Part shown: positions 1 to 5,907 of the stretch, in pieces
Layout of the letters: every line of letters begins with the position of its first letter
Position numbering within the stretch: the stretch's first letter is position 1
Assembly: GCA_026785865.1 (NCBI GenBank)
Contig: JAJAZG010000577.1
Span: 1-8,132, forward strand
Origin: Pseudanabaena sp. CAN_BIN31
GTDB taxonomy: Bacteria; Cyanobacteriota; Cyanobacteriia; Pseudanabaenales; Pseudanabaenaceae
Length of the DNA stretch: 8,132 nucleotides
Direction of reading: 5' to 3'
Program-made: the position numbers and the translations under genes
Notes under the pieces: generated by a model
Seen by the model: the letters and a program-made list of their open reading frames with translations, nothing else
Database searches by the model: none
Told to the model about the DNA's origin: nothing

Positions 1-1
1 A

Positions 2-73
2 AAAACTAAACTTCCAAAAACAGATGAGGAAACTATTTGTCCTAATGGGAAGAAAGGTCCTTGCAATTTCTAG
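2..73 (+). CDS. Possible C-terminal end of a gene entering from the left (partial)
   Basis: One plus-strand frame is open from the left edge to a TAG at 71-73 and encodes 23 residues of a hydrophilic tail, including the motif CPNGKKGPC just before the stop. A strong palindrome begins 11 bases after the stop, as a terminator would. Nothing this short can be assigned to a family. Another plus-strand frame stays open from base 24 to 239, but it runs straight through the palindrome and reads as unlikely protein, so I prefer the short tail. A coding origin is an inference from the stop-plus-hairpin arrangement. Confidence 0.35.
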   Translation, partial: KTKLPKTDEETICPNGKKGPCNF

Positions 74-83
74 AGAAAACTTA

Positions 84-136
84 AAACCCAAAAAGCTATG
101 GCACATGCTGCGCGTGTGCCATAGCTTTTTGAGTTT
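84..136. repeat. Palindromic repeat, possible terminator of the upstream gene
   Basis: The arms 90-105 and 115-130 are a perfect 16-bp inverted repeat. The stem extends outward to 84/136 with one mismatch (C88/A132) and inward by G107-C113 and C108-G112. It has A-tracts on the left and T-tracts on the right, so it could end transcription in either direction. The left arm matches the left arm of the palindrome at 3048-3102 in 19 of 23 positions, which marks it as a member of a dispersed family. Confidence 0.75.
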
Positions 137-247
137 CGTTACGCTTACCTACTTGCAGCGCTTTACTCAAATTGCGTGGTTTGGGCGTTCAATTGTGAGA
201 AAATTTAGCAGTAAGAAATCCAGTTATGTTTTCGGCTAAACAGATCA

Positions 248-1900
248 ATGAGATATTTGCTGCGTCGCTTTTTGGCTTGGTTTGCGATCGCCTTAATTAC
301 AATAACCGCTCTATTTTCCTGTACCAATGGCAAAATCATTAGTAGCGGTAATAGGTTAGGGATAAGCGATCGCACCGATGAGCGTATAGTTTTAGGTACG
401 ACCAGCAAAATCCGCACCCTCGATCCTGCGGATGCTAATGAATTTTTTATTAGCAATGTTTTCTACAACACGCTCGAACGCCTTTATACCTACAAAGAAG
501 GCTCCAACGAGATCGTGCCACAACTTGCTTCAGCAATGCCAAAAGTTAGCGAAGATGGCTTAATTTATACAGTGCCAGTGCGAACAGGCATCAAATTTCA
601 CGATCGCACCAATTTTAATGCCTACACGATGAAATTCGCCTTAGAACGCTTCATGAACTCTAAAGGCGCACCAGCATACATATTAACTGATGTGATCGAA
701 GCGATTTCTGCACCAAACGAAGCTGAACTAGTCTTTAAGCTTAAACAACCTTTGCAGTTTTTTCCAAAATTTTTAGCCTTTACAGGAGCCGCCGCGATCT
801 CACCGCAGGTTTACAAACACATCAAGAATGAAAAAACAGGTAAACTTCTGTTCTTACCCGATAAGTTAGTTGGGACTGGTCCCTACCAAGTTACGCAGTT
901 TGTCGAAGGTAGCTACTTACGTCTTGATTCATTTCCTGACTATTGGGGCAGAAAACCTGTCAATAGAGGTATTGATATTCAGTTTTTCTCTTCCAATGCC
1001 AACTTACTCAATGCATTTAAAACAGGCGCAGTTGACATCGCTTTTCAGACGCTCACGCCAACTCAGGTCAAAAGCGTGGAAACTAATGCCAAACAAAATG
1101 GCTGGACGATCGCATCAGGGCAAGGTGCAACCATCTTATATATGGTGCTAAATACCCAACAAGCGCCACTTAATGATGTGCGCGTGCGCCAAGCCCTCGC
1201 CGCCGCAATCGATCGCCCTCTTTTAGAATCGCGCATATTTTTTAATCAACGTGCGCCACTGTATAGCTTGATTCCTAGCGCCTTTGCTGAGTCCAAACCT
1301 GTATTCGAGCAGAAATATGGCAATGGCAATGGCAAACTATCGCGGCAATTACTGGAAGCCGCAGGATATTCTGACGATAAACCTGCCCAAATTTCAATCT
1401 GGTATTCCCCAAAATATGGCGGTAACGGTGACCTGATCGCCAGTACCTTGCGTGCTTCGATCCAAAAGAACATCGGCAAAATTTTGCAGATTAAAACTGA
1501 GCGTGTTGAAAATACAGTCGGTTATGCGTTTCTAGATAAAGGAGTATATCCTGCCTACTTACTCGATTGGGTTCCCGATATTCTTGACCCTGATAACTAT
1601 ATCAAGCCATTTTTAGAATGTGAAGAAGCGGAAGGCGATCGCTGCAAAAAAGGTGGCAGTCAATTTCAAGGCTCATTTTATAACAACCCAATCATGAATG
1701 ATTTGATTGCCAAACAACGAAAAGAGAGTAATAGCGTTAAGCGATCGCAAATACTGCAAAACATTCAGGAAATTTTGGCTCAAGACGTACCATTTATTCC
1801 ACTCTGGCAAAACAAAGAATATGCCTTCGCCCAAAAAGGTGTAGAAGGAGTCAAAATCGAACCAAATCAACAACTCCCTTACTGGAATATTTCCAAATAA
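248..1900 (+). CDS. ABC transporter substrate-binding lipoprotein, family 5 (peptide/nickel type)
   Basis: This is a 550-residue periplasmic solute receptor of the SBP_bac_5 family (DppA/OppA/NikA type), which delivers oligopeptides, nickel complexes or similar ligands to an ABC permease. The N-terminus is basic (MRYLLRR), followed by a hydrophobic segment and a lipobox LFSC with the lipidated Cys at 25, so the mature protein should be membrane-anchored. Family landmarks are RTLDPADA near 56-63, LVGTGPYQV at 207-215, the PLNDVRVRQAL...AIDR block at 307-323 and WVPDILDPDNYI at 441-452. C458 and C466 could form a disulfide. The length is normal for the family. No permease or ATPase genes lie in the window, so it is an orphan receptor here and the ligand cannot be read from the sequence. 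The start at 248 is chosen because the signal peptide begins there, although no clear ribosome binding site precedes it. Confidence 0.9.
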   Translation: MRYLLRRFLAWFAIALITITALFSCTNGKIISSGNRLGISDRTDERIVLGTTSKIRTLDPADANEFFISNVFYNTLERLYTYKEGSNEIVPQLASAMPKVSEDGLIYTVPVRTGIKFHDRTNFNAYTMKFALERFMNSKGAPAYILTDVIEAISAPNEAELVFKLKQPLQFFPKFLAFTGAAAISPQVYKHIKNEKTGKLLFLPDKLVGTGPYQVTQFVEGSYLRLDSFPDYWGRKPVNRGIDIQFFSSNANLLNAFKTGAVDIAFQTLTPTQVKSVETNAKQNGWTIASGQGATILYMVLNTQQAPLNDVRVRQALAAAIDRPLLESRIFFNQRAPLYSLIPSAFAESKPVFEQKYGNGNGKLSRQLLEAAGYSDDKPAQISIWYSPKYGGNGDLIASTLRASIQKNIGKILQIKTERVENTVGYAFLDKGVYPAYLLDWVPDILDPDNYIKPFLECEEAEGDRCKKGGSQFQGSFYNNPIMNDLIAKQRKESNSVKRSQILQNIQEILAQDVPFIPLWQNKEYAFAQKGVEGVKIEPNQQLPYWNISK

Positions 1901-1933
1901 ATTAAAAGCGACGCTTTGCGTAGCCTTTACCTG

Positions 1934-1982
1934 AACCCAAAAAAAGAGAGGAGCGCTCGGCGCTCCTCTCTTTTTTTGGGTT
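1934..1982. terminator. Bidirectional terminator hairpin between convergent genes
   Basis: Bases 1934-1955 and 1961-1982 form a perfect 22-bp stem with a five-base loop CTCGG. The GC-rich inner part (GAGAGGAGCG) is flanked by seven A on the left and seven T on the right, so both strands give a stem followed by a U-run. It lies 33 bases after the stop of the lipoprotein gene and its last base overlaps the stop codon of the opposing gene. The outer tip AACCCAAAAA is shared with the palindrome at 84-136. A weaker imperfect hairpin (GCGACGC-TTT-GCGTAGC) sits just before it at about 1908-1924. Confidence 0.85.
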
Positions 1983-2434
1983 TACTGATTAGTCTCACTA
2001 AGAGTTAATTGATAAGAAGTGCGATCGCCATTCGCTGTACCGACCCAAACTTCATATTTTCCCGCCATCCAAGCGCCTGATACTTCAGGCTTTGTACCAT
2101 TGCGGCAATAAATTCCATCAGGGCCCTTGACTAATAGCGACAAATCGCGATCTCCTAACACCTTCAAAGCTAGAAAGCCAAAATCTTTCTGCACCGTCAA
2201 AGAATGACTTGGTGACTGCTGCGTCAATCCTTGGCATTCGCCATTAGCCTTACTGGTTACTATAGATTGCAAAGGAAAATCTCCACCTGCACTGCCAGAA
2301 TAGACTTGAGGATCGGGCGTGAATTTGGGTGAGATCGGCTTTAGGACTTCTTGGCTCATTACTGGAGCCATTGACAAAAGCATTGGTACTAGAGCAAATC
2401 CCATTAAAGCGATCGGCAGTTTCAAGAATTTCAT
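1982..2434 (-). CDS. Small secreted protein, paralogue of the upstream gene product
   Basis: The protein has 150 residues. A signal peptide (MKFLKLPIAL... through about S27) predicts export, and the mature part of about 120 residues looks beta-rich. I do not recognise a named family. The protein aligns along its whole mature length with the product of the gene just upstream: FTPDP (38-42), GG (50-51), C67, PSHSLT (75-80), VKGPDGI (102-108), C110, GKYEVWVG (125-132) and a final YQLTLSETNQ. The pattern 'V-x-G-P-x-G ... G-x-Y-x-x-W-V-G ... Y-x-L-x-L-S-E' resembles the edge strands of bacterial pre-peptidase C-terminal (PPC-like) beta-sandwich domains, which is an inference. The start codon overlaps the stop of the preceding gene in an ATGA, so translation is probably coupled; no separate ribosome binding site is visible. 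Confidence 0.8.
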   Translation of the reverse strand: MKFLKLPIALMGFALVPMLLSMAPVMSQEVLKPISPKFTPDPQVYSGSAGGDFPLQSIVTSKANGECQGLTQQSPSHSLTVQKDFGFLALKVLGDRDLSLLVKGPDGIYCRNGTKPEVSGAWMAGKYEVWVGTANGDRTSYQLTLSETNQ

Positions 2435-2922
2435 TTTTGGCGTATTTCACTCAAAGACAACGTATAGCTAAAAGATTGATTAATATTTTTAGAACCAACC
2501 CAAATTTGATAAGTACCTTTAGGCAAGCGGCCAGTAGCTTGGGGATTGCGTCCACCTGACTCATCATCGGCACAAATGACAATACCGTTTGGCCCCTTGA
2601 CCAGCATCGTTGGGTCATCATTAATATTACTGCTATAAACCAATAGGTCCATAACAGGAAAAGTATCAGTCAAAGTAATCGTGTGATTTGGTTGAGCATT
2701 AGCAAAACCACGACAATTATCGGCAATCCCCGCGATACTTGCAAGACTAGTGCTACCTCCTACAATTCCAGTCAAGGTTGCAGGATCAGGTCGAAAACTT
2801 CGTCCTAGCGAAATCGCACTTTGCGCGAAACTAGGCGCAGCGATCGCTAAAGCGACAATACTTGCTAAGGTTCCCCAACCTAACTTGAGCATATTCGATT
2901 GACAACTTTTATAAATGTCCAT
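2431..2922 (-). CDS. Small secreted protein, first gene of a tandem paralogous pair
   Basis: The protein has 163 residues. The N-terminus carries an export signal with hydrophobic core near 15-29 and a signal peptidase I site APSFA|Q after residue 33. The mature part has FRPDP (43-47), GG (55-56), C70, PNHTITL (78-84), VKGPNGI (108-114), C117, GTYQIWVG (136-143) and a C-terminal SYTLSLSEIRQ. All of these are mirrored in the downstream gene, so the pair arose by tandem duplication. The two conserved cysteines could form a disulfide in the periplasm. The function is unknown; a beta-sandwich accessory or binding domain is my best structural guess. Met11 is an alternative start, but the first ATG has a ribosome binding site (AGG, five bases before it) and Met11 has none. 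Confidence 0.8.
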   Translation of the reverse strand: MDIYKSCQSNMLKLGWGTLASIVALAIAAPSFAQSAISLGRSFRPDPATLTGIVGGSTSLASIAGIADNCRGFANAQPNHTITLTDTFPVMDLLVYSSNINDDPTMLVKGPNGIVICADDESGGRNPQATGRLPKGTYQIWVGSKNINQSFSYTLSLSEIRQK

Positions 2923-2925
2923 ACT

Positions 2926-2930
2926 TACCT
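2926..2930 (-). promoter_or_regulatory. Ribosome binding site deciding the start at 2922
   Basis: Read on the minus strand, AGGTAAGT precedes the ATG at 2922, placing AGG five bases before the start. The internal ATG at 2892 lacks any purine-rich sequence at that distance. Confidence 0.5.
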
Positions 2931-3047
2931 GACTTTATGTGGATGCTTTAACTTGGGCGTAATTATTTAACGTGTTGGAATCCATTTGAGATTTATGACT
3001 AGGTAAATCTTGATTATGTTCCTAAGTAGCTAAGCATGAAAATCCTT

Positions 3048-3102
3048 AAAACCTAAAAAGCTGTAGCGCAGGCGCAGCTTGCGCTACAGCTTTTTAGGTT
3101 TT
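3048..3102. repeat. Perfect 23-bp palindrome of a dispersed family
   Basis: Arms 3048-3070 and 3080-3102 are perfectly complementary over 23 bp with a nine-base loop. The core is GCTGTAGCGCA, flanked by AAAACCTAAAAA and its complement. It is the same type as 84-136: the two differ at four positions in the paired arm and each difference is matched on the other arm. It does not follow any gene end here, since both neighbouring genes point away from it. Confidence 0.85.
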
Positions 3103-3138
3103 GGGTTTTATAACGTCAAAGCTCATTGTTATTATTCC

Positions 3139-3183
3139 CAAGCATTGGTAATACGGTGCTTTGCACCGCATTACCAATGCTTG
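3139..3183. repeat. Long palindrome with three-base loop
   Basis: Positions 3139-3159 pair with 3163-3183 over 21 positions with a single mismatch (A3153/C3169) and a TTT loop. The core is GGTGC-TTT-GCACC and the outer part CAAGCATTGGTAAT. Its sequence is unrelated to the palindrome 36 bases to its left. No long T-run follows, so it is not a standard terminator; an RNA structure, a protein site or a small mobile repeat are all possible. Confidence 0.8.
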
Positions 3184-3279
3184 AGTGAGAAGAAAATATG
3201 TAAAGAAATATTAAGATATCGCTGTCATAGCAGTTTAGCCCCTTGACAGTATAAGATTCTACCTGTAACTTAATTCCAT

Positions 3280-3290
3280 ACCTCGGTATT
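3280..3290 (+). promoter_or_regulatory. Shared upstream motif ACCTCGGTATT, copy 1
   Basis: An exact 11-base sequence lies 17 bases before the ATG at 3308 and recurs at 3691-3701, five bases before the ATG at 3707. Both genes then start ATGCAAGA. This could be a common translational or regulator site. An 11-base match somewhere in 8 kb is not rare by chance, and only the matched position supports it. Confidence 0.3.
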
Positions 3291-3307
3291 CACTGCTCTA
3301 AACCATT

Positions 3308-3628
3308 ATGCAAGACAAGCAAAAGGTAACTTTTTATCTCCCCGAGCGACTGCATCAACAGCTTAAGATTCGCTCTGCTATTGATGGTGATTCGATGTCA
3401 GACTTGGCAGAAAAATCTATCAGCTTCTACCTAGCCCACGCTGATATTGTCGAGTCTTCTGGTATCGGGCATACCCATCAAACTTACAATTGCCCAAGCT
3501 GTTCTCAAACTGTTGTGGTTCGAGATGGTGAACTGCTAGCGATCGGGGGCAATCGTACTCAATCTCTACCTGTTACTGTTAGCAAAGCTGATAGCCCAGA
3601 TGAAGAGCAACTAGTTTCAATCAGTTAA
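3308..3628 (+). CDS. Ribbon-helix-helix protein with C-terminal CxxC motif
   Basis: The protein has 106 residues. Residues 5-10 (KVTFYL) form the short beta-strand of a CopG/MetJ-like ribbon-helix-helix fold, followed by helix 1 (PERLHQQLKIRSA), a turn at DGDSM and helix 2 (SDLAEKSISFYLAH). Such domains dimerise and bind DNA through the strand. A single CPSC pair at 62-65 suggests half of a zinc site that could be completed by dimerisation. The tail (84-106) is polar and probably disordered. The gene lies 78 bases before the ycf46-type ATPase gene on the same strand, so the two are probably co-transcribed. In Synechocystis the ycf46 homologue slr0374 is also preceded by a small gene (slr0373), as far as I recall; whether this protein is its orthologue needs an alignment. 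No clear ribosome binding site is visible. Confidence 0.8.
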   Translation: MQDKQKVTFYLPERLHQQLKIRSAIDGDSMSDLAEKSISFYLAHADIVESSGIGHTHQTYNCPSCSQTVVVRDGELLAIGGNRTQSLPVTVSKADSPDEEQLVSIS

Positions 3629-3690
3629 TTCCTAGTTAACTCCCTAAACATCTTATTTTTTCTGTAGACAAGGTGAGGACAGAGGCACAA

Positions 3691-3701
3691 ACCTCGGTAT
3701 T
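3691..3701 (+). promoter_or_regulatory. Shared upstream motif ACCTCGGTATT, copy 2
   Basis: This second exact copy of the motif at 3280-3290 ends five bases before the ATG at 3707. Its CCTC (3692-3695) can pair with GAGG (3682-3685) across a six-base loop. That GAGG is the only good Shine-Dalgarno-like stretch in the gap, though it lies rather far (21 bases) from the start. A small hairpin gating translation is conceivable. Confidence 0.3.
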
Positions 3702-3706
3702 ACAAC

Positions 3707-5230
3707 ATGCAAGAACAACTTAGCATTTTAATTCAGGCCCAATATCCCTTGATCTACCTCAATACTCCAGAGGAAGAAAGAGCAGAACGGGCGATCGCTA
3801 CTATTTCTCAGATCAAGCCAGTACTTCGGATGTTCACATGGACTGTAACCCACGGAATTGTTGAGTACGGACAAACAACAGGGGCAGCCCAACACAACAC
3901 CGAGTCGGCGGAAGCGGCTCTAAAATGGATCACTCGCGCTGACCAAAAAGATCCTGCTATCTATGTTTTTAAAGACGCGCATCCTTTCTTCGATCATCCA
4001 GTCATCGTCCGCTGTTTACGCGATGCAGTTGCAAATTTTAAAGGCACTCAGAAAACGATTATTTTGATGTCGCCGATTCAAGTGATTCCCGTCGAGTTAG
4101 AAAAAGAAATCGTCGTACTTGACTTTCCTCTACCAGATATGAAGGCGATCGAAGAAGTTCTCGATCAACAACTGGGATTAGTTCGTACCCGAAAAGTATC
4201 TCCTGAGACCCGCGAAAAATTGGTAAGAGCGACATTAGGCTTAACCCAAGATGAAGCCGAAAAGGTCTATCGCAAAGCTCAAGTTACAAATGGCAAGCTC
4301 ACTGAAGAAGAAGTAGATATTGTTCTTTCGGAAAAGCAACAACTAATTAGACGCAATGGCATCCTCGAATACATGGAGGATGAAGAAGACATTAATGACG
4401 TAGGGGGACTCGAAGAGTTAAAGCACTGGTTGCAACAGCGATCAAATGCTTTTAGTCAGAAAGCTAGAAATTATGGATTGCCTCAACCGAAAGGGATGCT
4501 GATTCTTGGTGTCCCTGGCTGTGGAAAGTCCCTAATCGCCAAAACAACGGCTCGGCTCTGGTCATTGCCCTTGATCCGCCTTGATATGGGGCGAGTCTAT
4601 GATGGCTCAACTGTTGGTAAGTCAGAAGCAAATTTGCGAAACGCCCTCAAAGTTGCCGAGTCTATTTCACCAATGATTTTATTCATTGATGAGCTTGACA
4701 AAGCTTTTGCAGGTGGCGCAGGTTCGGCAGATTCTGATGGCGGAACCTCATCGCGGATCTTCGGTACATTCTTAACATGGATGCAGGAGAAAAAATCACC
4801 TGTGTTCGTGATGGCAACTGCTAACCGCATTGAGAAGTTACCTGGAGAATTTCTCCGCAAGGGGCGCTTTGACGAGCTTTTCTTTGTTGATTTACCTAAC
4901 GGTGAAGAACGCAGAGATATTTTTAAAATCCATCTGTGCAAGCGCCGTCCAGATGTTGAAAAATTAGAAAGGTTCGATTTTGAACAGCTATCAAAAGTAA
5001 GTGATGGTTTTTCGGGGGCGGAAATCGAACAGGCGGTAATCGCCGCCATGTATGAAGCTTTTGCCCAAGATCGGGAGTTTACACAGCTAGACATTATTTC
5101 AGCTGTGAAATCAACAACTCCCCTCTCACGCACGATGACTGAGCAGGTTGCTGCTTTGCGTGACTGGGCAAGGATGCGGGCTAGACCCGCCGCTACTTCT
5201 GTCGCTGAATATCAGCGTATGGAGTTTTAA
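3707..5230 (+). CDS. ycf46: Ycf46-type AAA+ ATPase
   Basis: This 507-residue cytosolic AAA+ ATPase matches the usual length and layout of Ycf46, which is encoded in red-algal plastids and in cyanobacteria. Residues 230-470 form a classical AAA module: a DVGGLEELKHWL entry helix, Walker A GVPGCGKS (268-275), Walker B ILFIDELDK (324-332), sensor 1 ATAN (370-373), the arginine-finger block LRKGRFDE (383-390) and sensor 2 GFSGAEIE (434-441). Residues 1-210 lack a Walker A but show a fold-like order (IYVFKDAHPFF, then TIILMSP, then LPDMKAIEE) that suggests a degenerate second AAA domain; that is an inference. In Synechocystis the homologue has been linked to regulation of CO2 utilisation and stress response. 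Its target is not known. It probably shares a transcript with the RHH gene upstream, and Ycf35 follows after a 187-base leader. Confidence 0.9.
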   Translation: MQEQLSILIQAQYPLIYLNTPEEERAERAIATISQIKPVLRMFTWTVTHGIVEYGQTTGAAQHNTESAEAALKWITRADQKDPAIYVFKDAHPFFDHPVIVRCLRDAVANFKGTQKTIILMSPIQVIPVELEKEIVVLDFPLPDMKAIEEVLDQQLGLVRTRKVSPETREKLVRATLGLTQDEAEKVYRKAQVTNGKLTEEEVDIVLSEKQQLIRRNGILEYMEDEEDINDVGGLEELKHWLQQRSNAFSQKARNYGLPQPKGMLILGVPGCGKSLIAKTTARLWSLPLIRLDMGRVYDGSTVGKSEANLRNALKVAESISPMILFIDELDKAFAGGAGSADSDGGTSSRIFGTFLTWMQEKKSPVFVMATANRIEKLPGEFLRKGRFDELFFVDLPNGEERRDIFKIHLCKRRPDVEKLERFDFEQLSKVSDGFSGAEIEQAVIAAMYEAFAQDREFTQLDIISAVKSTTPLSRTMTEQVAALRDWARMRARPAATSVAEYQRMEF

Positions 5231-5417
5231 AAAGCTTATTCTGCTGTTTTTGCAGGCAGCAGAGTTAAGGCTAGATTCTAAAGATATCTTATTAAAAAAT
5301 CTTTAGGCTAGCAGCTAACATAGGAGTAAGAACCACCAAAGCTCTTATGTTTCATGTCCGAGTTAACAATTGAGATCACAAATCGAGTTCACAATTATTC
5401 ACAGGAGCAACACCATT
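5231..5417 (+). promoter_or_regulatory. Structured leader of ycf35 with direct repeats
   Basis: The gap between the ATPase and ycf35 contains three things. A hairpin CTGCTG/CAGCAG (5241-5246 with 5257-5262) may attenuate read-through. A second 8-bp hairpin CTAAAGAT/ATCTTTAG pairs 5278-5285 with 5299-5306. A 13-base direct repeat, CGAGTTAACAATT at 5359-5371 and CGAGTTCACAATT at 5384-5396, differs at one base and is spaced 25 bases start to start. No convincing -35/-10 pair was found. The repeats lie directly before the ribosome binding site, so a regulator or translational control site is plausible. Confidence 0.4.
5403..5407 (+). promoter_or_regulatory. Ribosome binding site of ycf35
   Basis: AGGAG lies ten bases before the ATG at 5418. 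It fixes the start there rather than at the in-frame ATG at 5370, which has no such site and would add 16 residues not typical of the family. Confidence 0.75.
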
Positions 5418-5768
5418 ATGTCTCATTTCAGCACTCTTCGCACAAAAATTACTGATGCCGAAGTACTTAAGTCGTCTTTGCGCGATCTGGGTATCACTGT
5501 CAAGGCTGAAGCTGATGTCCGTGGCTACAACAGCCAACGCATTCGTGCTGACATCGTGGCAACTCTAGAAGGTGATTATGATTTGGGTTGGTCTCGTAAT
5601 GCTGACGGCTCCTTCGATCTAATCGCCGATCTCTGGGGTGTTGCCAAGAAGCACAACCAGACCGATCTGATCAATTCGATCAATCAAAAGTATGCTGTGA
5701 ACAAAGCTCTGACTGAGGTAAAGCGCCCTGGTCTAAGCAATGCCAACGTCAAACTTGTCTTGCAGTAA
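5418..5768 (+). CDS. ycf35: Ycf35 / DUF1257 family protein
   Basis: The product is 116 residues long. The sequence begins with the family signature MSHFSTLRTKITDAEVL and continues with LGITVKAEADVRGY, then DYDLGWSRNADGSFDLIADLWGV (53-75), all typical of DUF1257 proteins encoded in cyanobacteria and red-algal plastids (Ycf35). There is no signal peptide or membrane segment, so the protein is cytosolic. Its biochemical function is unknown. It lies downstream of the Ycf46-type ATPase and is the last gene before a strong terminator. That makes it part of the same transcription unit or a unit of its own, starting in the leader. Two plastid-conserved orphan families side by side suggests, but does not prove, a shared task. 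An in-frame ATG 48 bases upstream is rejected because the MSHFS start is conserved and has an AGGAG. Confidence 0.92.
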   Translation: MSHFSTLRTKITDAEVLKSSLRDLGITVKAEADVRGYNSQRIRADIVATLEGDYDLGWSRNADGSFDLIADLWGVAKKHNQTDLINSINQKYAVNKALTEVKRPGLSNANVKLVLQ

Positions 5769-5801
5769 GGTATTCAATCTTGCTGGTTAACTATGCAAAT
5801 T

Positions 5802-5835
5802 AACAGGCTAGTCATCTTTGACTAGCCTGTTTTTT
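5802..5835 (+). terminator. Rho-independent terminator after ycf35
   Basis: A perfect 13-bp stem (5802-5814 with 5819-5831) has a TCTT loop and runs into six T at 5830-5835. It begins 34 bases after the ycf35 stop. Confidence 0.9.
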
Positions 5836-5845
5836 AAAGAAGATC

Positions 5846-5874
5846 TTCACATTTCTCGATTTTAAATGTAGAAT
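5846..5874 (+). promoter_or_regulatory. Sigma70-type promoter for the 5908 gene
   Basis: TTCACA (5846-5851) and TAGAAT (5869-5874) are separated by exactly 17 bases, and each matches consensus at five of six positions. The pair follows directly after the ycf35 terminator, as expected for a new transcription unit. The start of transcription should be near 5881. Confidence 0.6.
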
Positions 5875-5907
5875 ATTGATACATATTTTGAGCTAATGTC
5901 GCCCTAA

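Larger units (their letters stand above)
2923..3307. other. Divergent intergenic region with two palindromes
   Basis: This 385-bp stretch separates the leftward secreted-protein pair from the rightward RHH-ycf46 group, so promoters for both should lie here. I see no protein gene in it. The main content is two unrelated long palindromes at 3048-3102 and 3139-3183. A perfect -35 hexamer TTGACA lies at 3243-3248, but the best hexamer 17 bases further on (TAACTT) is a poor -10, so I do not call a promoter. The sequence ACCTCGGTATT at 3280-3290 recurs before the next gene. Confidence 0.6.

Noticed and set aside
24..239. 71-codon plus-strand open frame
   Set aside because: It runs through the whole palindrome at 84-136, has no ribosome binding site and its translation does not resemble a protein family.
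3048..3183. CRISPR-like array of spaced palindromes
   Set aside because: The two palindromes differ in sequence and there is no repeated unit with regular spacers.
3243..3271. Promoter with perfect -35 TTGACA before the RHH gene
   Set aside because: The hexamer at the right distance (TAACTT) matches the -10 consensus poorly, and no better one lies at 16-19 bases.
4597..5133. 178-codon minus-strand open frame inside ycf46
   Set aside because: It lies fully opposite the AAA module with all its conserved motifs. The Ser/Lys-rich translation is a shadow.
5370..5417. Earlier ATG for ycf35
   Set aside because: It has no ribosome binding site and adds 16 residues across the direct repeats, whereas AGGAG and the conserved MSHFS support 5418.
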